A stretch of 64,000 nt of DNA. It comes from Devosia yakushimensis (lineage in GTDB: Bacteria; Pseudomonadota; Alphaproteobacteria; Rhizobiales; Devosiaceae). The notes under the pieces are model-generated. The model searched no databases. It was not told the DNA's origin and saw nothing but the letters and a program-made list of their open reading frames with translations. Of this stretch, positions 38,744 through 46,709 are shown in pieces; within the stretch, counting starts at the first letter, position 1, and every line of letters starts with the position of its first letter. Location of the stretch: assembly GCF_030159855.1 (NCBI RefSeq), contig NZ_BSNG01000002.1, positions 210,054 to 274,053 on the forward strand. The letters are read 5' to 3'. A program made the position numbers and the translations under genes.

Positions 38744-39574
38744 TCAGCCCTTGAGTACGTCGCCGAGCCGGGTGGTGGCGCTGCCGGGTTTGAGCGGCTT
38801 TTGCTGGTTTTCGTGCGGGGCCCAGCCGGAAAGCCAGATGATATCGAGCGTGGCGCGGACGCGGCCATCGGGGTCGGCGTCTCGCTCGGCATAGGCATTT
38901 GCCGCAGCGGCGAGGAGCGTGGGGGTCGCCGGGCGCCGGGGCCTGTCGGCCAGGGGATTGGCGGCGCCAAGGCTCTTCAGCTCGGCCATCAATGCGAAGG
39001 GGGTTGGGTAGCGTACGATATGGGTTTCCACATCGGCAACGGGCAAAGCGAGCCCGGCGCGTTGCAGCAGGCCGCCGGCGTCGCGGACCTGGATCATTGG
39101 CGCCACCCGGGCCGATGCCCCGCCGGTAACGAGACTATCGGCGGCGAGAAAGGCCTCGCGCAGCTCGGTGAGGGTGTCGCCGCCCAGGGCGGCAATGGTC
39201 AGGAGACCATCGGGCGCCAGGATCGCCCGCAGCCGGGCAATATAGCCGGGTACATCGTTGACCGCCTGCAAATGCAGCAGGGAGACGATGAGGTCGAACG
39301 GCCCCTCGGGCAGGTCGGAGAGATCGTCGGAGCCGGCGAAGGCAGCAAGCCGCCGATAGGCGAAGCCGGCGCTGGCCGATTGACCGTTTCGGGGCAGGCC
39401 GTCGGCATCGGGGCCGATAATCAGCGCGCGGGGGAAATCGCGGATCAGAGTGCTCAGCCGATCCTGGAGATCACCTAGCACCAGATCCATGACGAAATTG
39501 GGTGTGCCGGGCGCGCGGCGCGCCAGATGGCGGGCAATCAGCGTCGTGTCGAAGATTTTGGGCGGATTGGCCAT
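38744..39574 (-). CDS. SAM-dependent methyltransferase-like protein (NDUFAF5-like)
   Basis: A 276-residue protein starting PPKIFDTTLIARHLARRAPG. Its order, a helical N-terminus, degenerate motif I (RALIIGPDADGLP) and GPFDLIVSLLHLQAVNDVPG, matches the alphaproteobacterial proteins related to mitochondrial NDUFAF5, a complex I assembly factor. The motif I glycines are poorly conserved, so activity is uncertain. It is divergent from comF across 44 bp, as in other Rhizobiales. Confidence 0.8.
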   Translation of the reverse strand: MANPPKIFDTTLIARHLARRAPGTPNFVMDLVLGDLQDRLSTLIRDFPRALIIGPDADGLPRNGQSASAGFAYRRLAAFAGSDDLSDLPEGPFDLIVSLLHLQAVNDVPGYIARLRAILAPDGLLTIAALGGDTLTELREAFLAADSLVTGGASARVAPMIQVRDAGGLLQRAGLALPVADVETHIVRYPTPFALMAELKSLGAANPLADRPRRPATPTLLAAAANAYAERDADPDGRVRATLDIIWLSGWAPHENQQKPLKPGSATTRLGDVLKG

Positions 39575-39618
39575 AAAGGGGATTGCCGGGGTTGGCGCAC
39601 GTGGCAGGATGGCCCGTT

Positions 39619-40416
39619 ATGGAGAGCGCCGAGGGGCTTGTCAAAATCATGCCGCTGCATCGCCGTCTGGCCAAGGGGCTGCGGCGTGCCGGGCATATGC
39701 TGCTCGATCAGTTCTATCCGCCCGTATGCCTTGGTTGCGATGCTCCGACAGGTGCCGCCGATACGCTCTGCCCAAAGTGCTTTGCGGCGTTGCGGCCCAT
39801 TACGGCGCCGCTCTGCCCGGTGCTGGGGCTGCCGTTTGAAATCGCATTTGGCGCCGATGCGCTCTCGGCCGAAGCGATTGCCGATCCGCCGCCCTTTGAG
39901 CGGGCGCGGGCGGCCGTGGTCTATAACGATTTGGCGGGAGGCCTGGTGTCGCGCCTCAAATATGGCGACCGGCCGGAGCTGGCGCGGTTCTGCGCGCGGC
40001 TCATGGCGGGGGCGGGCCATGAATTGTGGGCTGACCGCCCGGTTCTGGTGCCGGTGCCGCTCCATCCCGCACGGTTGCGGATGCGGCGCTATAATCAATC
40101 GGGCGAGCTGGCGCGGGAGCTCGCAAAACTCACCGGGCTCGATTGCGAGATGGGACTGGTCCGGCGCATCCGCAAGACAAAGCAACAGGTGGGACTGAGC
40201 GGGGATGGACGTGCGCGCAACGTGGCGGGCGCCTTTGCCGTCGATGTCGAGCGGCTGGCCTTACAGGCGGGGCGGAGGATCGTTTTGATCGACGATGTTT
40301 ATACGACGGGCGCAACCTGCAAGGCGGTGACGCGGGCGCTCAAGAAAAACGGTGCTCAATATGTCGACGTGATGAGTTTTGCGCGCGTTGTGATCTCAGC
40401 GGAAATGCCCATATAA
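39619..40416 (+). CDS. comF: ComF-family phosphoribosyltransferase-like protein
   Basis: A 265-residue ComF. The N-terminal zinc ribbon has CLGC and CPKC, and the C-terminal phosphoribosyltransferase signature is VLIDDVYTTGATCKAVTRAL. ComF proteins are linked to DNA uptake in competent bacteria; their function elsewhere is unclear. The ATG at 39619 is chosen; an internal ATG at 39649 is possible. grxC follows after 33 bp. Confidence 0.9.
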   Translation: MESAEGLVKIMPLHRRLAKGLRRAGHMLLDQFYPPVCLGCDAPTGAADTLCPKCFAALRPITAPLCPVLGLPFEIAFGADALSAEAIADPPPFERARAAVVYNDLAGGLVSRLKYGDRPELARFCARLMAGAGHELWADRPVLVPVPLHPARLRMRRYNQSGELARELAKLTGLDCEMGLVRRIRKTKQQVGLSGDGRARNVAGAFAVDVERLALQAGRRIVLIDDVYTTGATCKAVTRALKKNGAQYVDVMSFARVVISAEMPI

Positions 40417-40449
40417 TTGCTAGATACCAGCAGCTTTCGGAGAGCGCAG

Positions 40450-40704
40450 ATGAGCAGAATCGAAATCTATACCACTCCCTCCTGTCCCTATTGCCATGCC
40501 GCCAAGGCGCTGTTGGACGACAAGGGCGTGGATTATACTGAGATCACCGTGCTCGATCCTGAACTGCGCGAAGCCATGACCGAGCGGGCGCATGGCCGTC
40601 GTACCGTGCCGCAGATCTTCATCGGGGAAACCCATGTGGGCGGTTATGACGATATGGCGGCGCTCGACCGGCAGGGCGGGCTGGACCCGCTCTTGGCAGA
40701 CTAG
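40450..40704 (+). CDS. grxC: Glutaredoxin 3
   Basis: An 84-residue dithiol glutaredoxin with active site CPYC (Cys12, Cys15), TVPQIFIGETHVGGYDDM (cis-Pro and GSH site). It reduces protein disulfides and glutathionylated proteins using GSH. The ATG at 40450 matches the GrxC family start. It lies in the comF-grxC-nitrilase order typical of Rhizobiales. Confidence 0.96.
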   Translation: MSRIEIYTTPSCPYCHAAKALLDDKGVDYTEITVLDPELREAMTERAHGRRTVPQIFIGETHVGGYDDMAALDRQGGLDPLLAD

Positions 40705-40707
40705 TGC

Positions 40708-40801
40708 TACGTCCTCGTGGTTCGCCAGGTGCACCATGAGGTCTACTTTCTACTTCACCACTCTGAGCAGACCTCATCCTGAGCTTGTCGAGGGATGAGG
40801 T
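40708..40801. repeat. Dispersed CCTCATCCTGAG-type repeat
   Basis: The segment CCTCATCCTGAGCTTGTCGA then GGGATGAGG (40772-40800) is a palindrome widely scattered in alphaproteobacterial genomes; the part before it (GTCCTCGTGGTTCG..., CACCATGAGGTCTAC) belongs to the same extended element. It separates grxC from the nitrilase gene. Confidence 0.7.
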
Positions 40802-40823
40802 GGTGGCATCCGGGACCAAACAT

Positions 40824-41654
40824 ATGAAGATTGCCGCCATTCAGATGCGCTCGGGGATGGACCCGGACGCCAATCTTGCCGCGCTTGAACCCATGATCGC
40901 CGAAGCCGCCGCGGCGGGCGCGGTCTATGTGCTGACGCCTGAGGTCACCATGATCTTTGCGGAAAATCGCGAAGGACTGGCCAAGGTGGCAGCGCCATTC
41001 GAGGGCCATCCGCAGTTGGCGAGGGTGGGGGCACTGGCGCGGCAATATGGCATCCATGTTCATATCGGTTCGCTGGCGGTGCCGCTCGAGGATGGGCGTT
41101 TCGCCAATCGTTCGGTGCTGTTCGGCCCCGATGGCGGGATTGTTGCGCGCTACGACAAGATTCATCTGTTCGATGCTGATATTGCCGGGCTCAACGCCTA
41201 TCAGGAAAGCGCCACCTATAAGGGTGGCGAGGTGGCCGTGACGGCGCCGCTGGGGGCGGTCACGCTCGGCTTTTCGATCTGCTACGACATGCGCTTTCCC
41301 CGGCTCTACAATGCGCTGGCCAATGCCGGCGCCACGCTGATAGCGGTGCCGGCGGCCTTTACCGTGCCGACCGGCCAGGCGCATTGGGAAGTGCTGTTGC
41401 GGGCGCGCGCCATTGAAACGGGGTCCTATGTCGTCGCGGCCGCCCAGGGCGGGCAGCACGCCAATGGAAGGGCCACCTATGGGCATTCGATCGTGATCGA
41501 CCCCTGGGGGCGGATCGTGGCGCAGCTGGACCATGACGAACCAGGCGTGCTGGTCGCCGAGATCAAACCCGAATTGGTCGATGAGGTCCGCGGCCGGATA
41601 CCCGCCCTGGCCAATGCGCGCGATTTTGCGCTGCCGGGTGCATTGCAGGACTGA
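40824..41654 (+). CDS. Carbon-nitrogen hydrolase (Nit1-like amidase)
   Basis: A 276-residue nitrilase-superfamily amidase with the Glu-Lys-Cys triad: Glu40 (VLTPEVTM), Lys112 (YDKIHLF) and Cys153 (SICYDMRFP). It belongs near the Nit/deaminated-glutathione amidase branch, which removes the damaged side product of glutathione; its location beside grxC fits, but the substrate is inference. The ATG at 40824 is preferred to a longer frame that enters the repeat. Confidence 0.9.
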   Translation: MKIAAIQMRSGMDPDANLAALEPMIAEAAAAGAVYVLTPEVTMIFAENREGLAKVAAPFEGHPQLARVGALARQYGIHVHIGSLAVPLEDGRFANRSVLFGPDGGIVARYDKIHLFDADIAGLNAYQESATYKGGEVAVTAPLGAVTLGFSICYDMRFPRLYNALANAGATLIAVPAAFTVPTGQAHWEVLLRARAIETGSYVVAAAQGGQHANGRATYGHSIVIDPWGRIVAQLDHDEPGVLVAEIKPELVDEVRGRIPALANARDFALPGALQD

Positions 41655-41658
41655 TGTT

Positions 41659-41715
41659 ATGACTTATATCATTGAACAGACGGGCACCGTATGGGCGCCA
41701 AGGACGGTTCTGTGA
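41659..41715 (+). other. Possible leader ORF coupled to the DUF1178 gene
   Basis: ATG 41659 opens an 18-codon frame (MTYIIEQTGTVWAPRTVL) ending TGA at 41713-41715. The stop overlaps the GTG start of the DUF1178 gene (GTGA), as expected for translational coupling. It could equally be chance; no homologue is recognised. Confidence 0.3.
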
Positions 41716-42137
41716 TTCAATATTCCCTCAGTTGCGAGAAGGGCCACCGCTATGACGCGTGGTTCCGGAACGCGGCGGCTTTCGAAGAGCAACAGGCGCG
41801 GGGTATCGTGACCTGTGCCGTGTGCGGTTCGGACAAGGTCGGCAAGGCGCCGATGGCTCCGGCCGTGGCGCGCACGGATAATCCCAGGGTTTCACTCAGT
41901 TCCAGCCATCCCGAGGCGGCCAAGATGCGCGAGCTGTTGCGCGCCTACCGGCAGAAGGTGATGAGCGAGGCCGATTATGTCGGCGACAAATTTGCCGAGG
42001 AAGCGCGCAAGATCCATTTCGACGAGGCCGAGGCGCGCGGCATTTATGGTGAGGCGACGCGCGATGAAGTGATCGCGCTGGCCGAGGACGGCGTGGATTT
42101 CATGCCGCTGCCTGATCTGCCCGAAGAGCACAACTAG
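41712..42137 (+). CDS. DUF1178 family protein
   Basis: A 141-residue protein beginning IQYSLSCEKGHRYDAWFRNA, with a Cys pair in TCAVCGSDKVGKAPMAPAV and the end RDEVIALAEDGVDFMPLPDL. This is the DUF1178 pattern; the Cys residues (CEKGH, CAVC) suggest a zinc site of rubredoxin-like type. Function unknown. GTG at 41712 gives the family start MIQYSL; ATG 41691 would add seven residues. It follows the nitrilase gene, a conserved order. Confidence 0.88.
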   Translation: MIQYSLSCEKGHRYDAWFRNAAAFEEQQARGIVTCAVCGSDKVGKAPMAPAVARTDNPRVSLSSSHPEAAKMRELLRAYRQKVMSEADYVGDKFAEEARKIHFDEAEARGIYGEATRDEVIALAEDGVDFMPLPDLPEEHN

Positions 42138-42303
42138 CGCCGTTCGGCGCTCGACACCCAGCACAGGACCTCGCCCCTATCCGATCTCGGGCGAGGCTCC
42201 ATCGACATCTCCGGCCCTGCTTCCCGGCATGACCAAACGGTCTGTCGACGGCATGGCCGTCCCTTCCGGCGCCGTCCTGGCGCATTCACACGGAGACTTC
42301 AAA

Positions 42304-43173
42304 ATGACGACACTCGACGCAGCTCTTTCGGGCAGCTTTGCCATTGGCGGCGACCTCAAGGTCAACCGGCTTGGGTTCGGCGCCATGCGCATTACCGGCC
42401 CGGGCATCTGGGGGCCGCCGGCCGATATCGAGGAGGCCAAAGCGGTGCTGCGGCGCCTGCCCGACCTCAATGTCGATTTCATCGATACGGCCGAGAGCTA
42501 CGGCCCCTATATCAGCGAAGAGCTGATCGGGGAGGCGCTGGCGCCCTATTCCAGGGGCACCATCATCGCTACCAAGAGCGGGCTGACCCGCACCGGGCCG
42601 GACGAATGGCATCAGTTGGGCCGGCCGGAATTCCTGCGCCAGGGCGCCATCCAGAGCCTGCGCCGGCTCAAGGTCGAGGTCATCGATCTCTGGCAGTTGC
42701 ATCGCATCGAGAGCAAGACGCCGCGGGCCGATCAGTTCGGCGCCATCGCGCAATTGCAGCGGGACGGTATCATCCGCCATGTCGGCCTCAGCGAGGTCAG
42801 CGTCGCCGACATCAAGGAAGCGCAGAAATACTTCAAGGTCACCACCGTGCAGAACATGTACAATCTGGTGAGCCGCCGGGCGGAGGACGTGCTCGATTAT
42901 TGCGAGCAGAACGGCATCGGCTTTATTCCCTGGCGGCCGATCGATGGCGGCAATCTCGCCGCGACCAGCGCCGAATTCCGTGCCATCGCCGAAAAGCATG
43001 ATGCCTCGCCCAGCCAGTTGGCTCTAGCCTGGATGCTCAAGCGCTCGCCGGTCATGTTGCCCATTCCGGGTACCGGCAAGGTCAAGCATCTGGAGGAGAA
43101 CATTGCGGCGGCCGCCATCACCCTCAGCGACGCCGATTTCGCGACGCTGGACCGGATCGGCAAGCAGGGCTGA
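42304..43173 (+). CDS. Aldo/keto reductase
   Basis: A 289-residue NADPH-dependent reductase with a TIM-barrel fold. The catalytic tetrad regions are visible: Asp and Tyr in DFIDTAESYGP, Lys in IATKSG, and His in WQLHRIES. The cofactor end is LPIPGTGKVKHLEENI. It reduces aldehydes or ketones; the substrate is unknown. The ATG at 42304 has GGAG 8 nt upstream. A good standard gene with no obvious operon partner; the MmcQ-like gene follows after 64 bp. Confidence 0.9.
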   Translation: MTTLDAALSGSFAIGGDLKVNRLGFGAMRITGPGIWGPPADIEEAKAVLRRLPDLNVDFIDTAESYGPYISEELIGEALAPYSRGTIIATKSGLTRTGPDEWHQLGRPEFLRQGAIQSLRRLKVEVIDLWQLHRIESKTPRADQFGAIAQLQRDGIIRHVGLSEVSVADIKEAQKYFKVTTVQNMYNLVSRRAEDVLDYCEQNGIGFIPWRPIDGGNLAATSAEFRAIAEKHDASPSQLALAWMLKRSPVMLPIPGTGKVKHLEENIAAAAITLSDADFATLDRIGKQG

Positions 43174-43237
43174 GGCAGCGGCGGGCCGATTGAATGCCCG
43201 CCGCATCCATGCCACCTTTCTGCAATGGGAGGCGAGC

Positions 43238-43591
43238 ATGGGGCTATTTGACCGTGAGGATTTCGATCGCCAGCTGGGCGAGCTGCCGGGCGTCACGTTC
43301 GATGACCAATGGGATGCTCACGTGGCCAAGGTCGGGGGCAAGGTTTTTTGCCTTCTCTCCGACGCGGCGCCGCCGCGCATCGTCTTCAAGGTCACCGAAG
43401 AAAGCTTCGATATTCTGACCGCCCTCGACGGCGCAGCGCAACCGGCCTATTTCGCCAAACGGAAATGGGTGGAGATCACGGAACGGGCCAAACTGACCGA
43501 TGCCGATCTGCTTGCCTATGTCTGGCGGTCGCACGAGGCCGTGGCTGCCGGGCTCACCAAGAAGCTGCGGGCCGAACTGGGACTTGCCTGA
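43238..43591 (+). CDS. MmcQ/YjbR-family protein
   Basis: A 117-residue protein with the MmcQ/YjbR fold: PGVTFDDQWDAHVAKVGGKV, then FCLLSD and PRIVFKVTEES, ending LLAYVWRSHEAVAAGLTKKL. Members have a CyaY-like alpha/beta fold and are sometimes called DNA-binding, although function is poorly known. The ATG has GGGAGG upstream; the open frame before it overlaps the aldo/keto reductase. Confidence 0.87.
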   Translation: MGLFDREDFDRQLGELPGVTFDDQWDAHVAKVGGKVFCLLSDAAPPRIVFKVTEESFDILTALDGAAQPAYFAKRKWVEITERAKLTDADLLAYVWRSHEAVAAGLTKKLRAELGLA

Positions 43592-43611
43592 GCGAGAATG
43601 CGGGGGGATTG

Positions 43612-43657
43612 GGTCGGTTCGATAGGGAGGGTGGAATCCCCGCTATCGAACCTGACC
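43612..43657. repeat. Long hairpin between convergent genes
   Basis: GGTCGGTTCGATAG (43612-43625) pairs with CTATCGAACCTGACC (43643-43657) with one bulge. There is no T run. It lies between convergent genes and may act as a bidirectional barrier. Confidence 0.6.
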
Positions 43658-43765
43658 AACAAGCAGTCTTGGCAGACCGCTTGAGGGCTGGGCGAGCCTC
43701 TAGCATGGGCCGGACGGGTTGTCACGCAAATGTCGTCTTGGCCGCCTGCGCCATATGCCGCAAGC

Positions 43766-44578
43766 TCAGTCGGCCTTGAAGGGCACGTCGCGCTTGGCCG
43801 CGCCGCGGGTCAGCCGCAGCCAGAGATTGGCCAGGGGCAGGACAATGTCCCGCGCCAGGAAATCGGGAAAATTGTAGTTCGCACGACGCCAGAAATTGGC
43901 GCGGTCGAGGCGATCTCGATCGAGGCGCTGGTGTTCGAGATCGCTGCTGCCGACGCGGTTGGCGCGCTGGCCGAGCCGGTCTTCCTGAATGACGAGCGCG
44001 GGCACGAGCTGACGGACAGTCAGGTCTCGCGAAATGGGCGCATAGGGATTGAAAAGCGCCTGGTCGGTCAAATCGAACAGGATTTCCTCGCCGGCCAGCA
44101 CCCGCTCGGCACCTTTCCGGGAGACGATGTAGCCGGCTGCGGCCCCTCCGGTGTTGAAGAGGCGGTACATGGCGAATTCGCCGATCTCACCCTCGTCGTG
44201 CGGCAGGAGGCGCATGCGGGTATTGTCCGTTTCGAGCCGCAGGATATCGACGGCCGGGCGGGTGCTGTCGAATTCTGCCAGCACGGCCGGCAATGATCCC
44301 GACAGGATGGCATCGTCTTCAAAGATGGCAGCGTAGGAGGCCGGAGTCGCCAGAAACCGGCGCATGGCCTCGAGATGGCTAAGACTACATGCCAGTTCGC
44401 CTTCACTCTGCCAGGCATGGGCATTGGGGTCGCAATACCGGTTGCGTTGATCGGCGGTAATGCTGGCAGGAGTGAGCGCCTCGATGCGCTCGTAGTCGAG
44501 GCCCAGGCCGGAAAAGCGCTGCTCCATGGTTGCCCGCCGGTCCGTCCGGCGGGCCAGGTTGATGTAATAGCAGCGCAA
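43766..44578 (-). CDS. Glycosyltransferase family 25 (LPS/LOS-type)
   Basis: About 270 residues. The start CYYINLARRTDRRATMEQRF, the ELACSLSHLEAMRRF segment and the AAIFEDDAIL acidic motif are diagnostic of GT25, which transfers galactose or similar sugars to lipooligosaccharide or proteins. TTG at 44578 is the first start that fits; it is 4 bp after the ilvD stop and the longer frame lies over ilvD. So the gene may be read from the ilvD transcript, although amino acid synthesis and LPS decoration have no known tie. Confidence 0.85.
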   Translation of the reverse strand: MRCYYINLARRTDRRATMEQRFSGLGLDYERIEALTPASITADQRNRYCDPNAHAWQSEGELACSLSHLEAMRRFLATPASYAAIFEDDAILSGSLPAVLAEFDSTRPAVDILRLETDNTRMRLLPHDEGEIGEFAMYRLFNTGGAAAGYIVSRKGAERVLAGEEILFDLTDQALFNPYAPISRDLTVRQLVPALVIQEDRLGQRANRVGSSDLEHQRLDRDRLDRANFWRRANYNFPDFLARDIVLPLANLWLRLTRGAAKRDVPFKAD

Positions 44579-44582
44579 AGAC

Positions 44583-46427
44583 TCAGAAATCCAGCTTGCC
44601 GAGATCGCGCACGGCGCCTCTTGCCGCCGAGGTGGCGAAGGCCGCATAGGCGCGCAGGGCTTGGGTGACATTGCGCTTGCGCGGATGGGCCGGCTTCCAG
44701 CCGAGCTGGTCCTGATCGTGGCGGCGCTGGGTCAGTTCGTCATCGGAGACCAGCAGCGTAATGGTGCGGTTGGGGATGTCGATCTCGATCGTGTCGCCTT
44801 CACGCACAAGGCCAATCGTGCCGCCTTCGGCGGCTTCGGGGGACACGTGGCCGATGGAGAGGCCCGACGTGCCGCCAGAGAAGCGGCCATCGGTCAGCAG
44901 GGCGCAGGCTTTGCCCAGGCCCTTGGACTTGAGATAGCTCGTTGGGTAGAGCATTTCCTGCATGCCGGGGCCGCCGCGCGGGCCTTCGTAGCGGATGACG
45001 AGCACGTCGCCCTCCTTGATCTCGTTGGAGAGGATGGCCTTGACGGTGGCATCCTGGCTTTCGAAGACGCGGGCCGGGCCGGTGAATTTGAGGATCGATT
45101 CATCGACGCCAGCCGTCTTCACGATGCAGCCATCGATGGCGATATTGCCCTTGAGGACGGCGAGGCCCCCATCCTTGGAGAAGGGGTTTTCGGCCGAACG
45201 GATGACGCCGTTCTGACGGTCGAGATCGAGCTCGGCCCAGCGGTTGGACTGCGAAAAGGCCTGGGTGGTGCGCACGCCGCCGGGCGCGGCCATGTAGAAC
45301 TGGCGCACGCTTTCCGAATTGGTGCGCGAAATGTCCCATTTGTCGATGGCGTCGCCCATCGTCGCCGCATGAACCGTGGGTTCCTTGCGGTTGATGAGGC
45401 CGGCCCGGTCGAGCTGGCCGAGGATGGCAAAAATGCCGCCGGCGCGGTGCACGTCTTCCATGTGGACGTCGCTCTTGGCCGGGGCGACCTTGCTGAGCAC
45501 GGGAACCTTGAGGCTCAGCCGGTTGATATCATCCATGGTGAAATCGACGCCGCCTTCATGGGCGGCCGCCAGGATATGCAGCACTGTATTGGTCGAGCCG
45601 CCCATGGAAATATCGAGCGCCATAGCGTTTTCGAACGCGGCCTTGGTGGCGATGGAGCGCGGCAGCGCCGAGGCGTCGTCCTGCTCGTACCAACGCTTGG
45701 CCAGGTCGACGATCAGGTGACCGGCTTCCTGGAACAGGCGCTTGCGATCGGAATGGGTGGCCAGCGTCGAGCCATTGCCGGGGAGCGACAGGCCGAGCGC
45801 CTCGGTGAGGCAGTTCATCGAATTGGCGGTGAACATGCCCGAGCAGGAGCCGCAAGTGGGGCAGGCGGCCTCTTCGACGGCCTGAACTTCCTCGTCGGTA
45901 TAGTGGTCGTCGGCAGCCATCACCATGGCGTCGACGAGGTCGAGCGCCTGCAGCTTGCCCTTGACCAGCGCCTTGCCAGCCTCCATCGGGCCGCCTGACA
46001 CAAAGACCACGGGGATATTGAGCCGCATGGCGGCATTGAGCATGCCGGGGGTGATCTTGTCGCAATTTGAAATGCAGACCATGGCGTCGGCCGTATGCGC
46101 ATTGACCATGTATTCGACCGAGTCGGCGATGAGGTCGCGGCTGGGCAGGGAATAGAGCATGCCGTCATGGCCCATGGCGATGCCGTCATCGACCGCGATG
46201 GTGTTGAATTCCTTGGCAACGCCGCCGGCCGCCTCGATTTCACGCGCCACAAGCTGGCCGAGATCCTTCAAGTGGACGTGACCGGGCACGAATTGGGTGA
46301 AGCTGTTGACCACCGCGATGATGGGTTTGCCGAAATCGCCGTCCTTCATGCCCGTGGCGCGCCAGAGCCCTCGGGCGCCGGCCATGTTGCGGCCATGAGT
46401 TGTGGTGCGGGAACGATAGGCGGGCAT
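44583..46427 (-). CDS. ilvD: Dihydroxy-acid dehydratase
   Basis: A 614-residue enzyme of branched-chain amino acid synthesis that dehydrates 2,3-dihydroxy-isovalerate and its methyl analogue. Iron-sulfur ligands are in ISNCDKITPG (Cys122) and CPTCGSCSGMFTANSMNC, and the E. coli-like length points to the [4Fe-4S] class. The ATG at 46427, MPAYRSRTTTHGRNMAGA, has GAGG 8 nt upstream; an earlier in-frame ATG is not family-like. A GTAC-rich palindrome lies about 90 bp upstream. Confidence 0.97.
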   Translation of the reverse strand: MPAYRSRTTTHGRNMAGARGLWRATGMKDGDFGKPIIAVVNSFTQFVPGHVHLKDLGQLVAREIEAAGGVAKEFNTIAVDDGIAMGHDGMLYSLPSRDLIADSVEYMVNAHTADAMVCISNCDKITPGMLNAAMRLNIPVVFVSGGPMEAGKALVKGKLQALDLVDAMVMAADDHYTDEEVQAVEEAACPTCGSCSGMFTANSMNCLTEALGLSLPGNGSTLATHSDRKRLFQEAGHLIVDLAKRWYEQDDASALPRSIATKAAFENAMALDISMGGSTNTVLHILAAAHEGGVDFTMDDINRLSLKVPVLSKVAPAKSDVHMEDVHRAGGIFAILGQLDRAGLINRKEPTVHAATMGDAIDKWDISRTNSESVRQFYMAAPGGVRTTQAFSQSNRWAELDLDRQNGVIRSAENPFSKDGGLAVLKGNIAIDGCIVKTAGVDESILKFTGPARVFESQDATVKAILSNEIKEGDVLVIRYEGPRGGPGMQEMLYPTSYLKSKGLGKACALLTDGRFSGGTSGLSIGHVSPEAAEGGTIGLVREGDTIEIDIPNRTITLLVSDDELTQRRHDQDQLGWKPAHPRKRNVTQALRAYAAFATSAARGAVRDLGKLDF

Positions 46428-46510
46428 GACAATTCCTCGGGCTTGGACGCCGGTTCGGCCGACGGTGTTGATCTTCTTTAGACCCATTCCAGAGGAGGAT
46501 CAATAAAAAA

Positions 46511-46531
46511 CCGTACCGTACCGTACGGTAC
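46511..46531. promoter_or_regulatory. GTACCGTACGGTAC palindrome upstream of ilvD
   Basis: CCGTA occurs three times in tandem (46511-46525) and GTACCGTACGGTAC (46518-46531) is a perfect 14 bp palindrome, preceded on the plus strand by A6. It lies 84 bp before the ilvD start. The core resembles the ACGGTACG half of the TetR operators at 10407. The regulator is unknown. Confidence 0.5.
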
Positions 46532-46621
46532 TGATGGGGGCTTTTTGGGAAGGAAGGGGTTGTGGGATGGGTGGAAGAACACGATTGGTTGGGGCAGATG
46601 CTGAATTCAGCGTGGGCGGAG

Positions 46622-46663
46622 GAATACCCCCGCCCTTGATCCCTCCCCACAAGGGGGAGGATG
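46622..46663. repeat. Dispersed C-rich palindrome
   Basis: GAATACCCCCGCCCTTGATC then CCTCCCCACAAGGGGGAGG. Same family as 30522 and 52573. It lies between ilvD and the convergent-side outer membrane gene and downstream of that gene's 3' side is clear. Confidence 0.75.
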
Positions 46664-46709
46664 TCGACTGAGAGGTCGGGTGACCCGCTCAGTGTTGCAA
46701 TCTGGGGTA

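Noticed and set aside
44661..45998. A 445-codon plus-strand frame inside ilvD
   Set aside because: Antisense shadow of ilvD. The same holds for the long plus-strand frame at 17210-18406 opposite accA.
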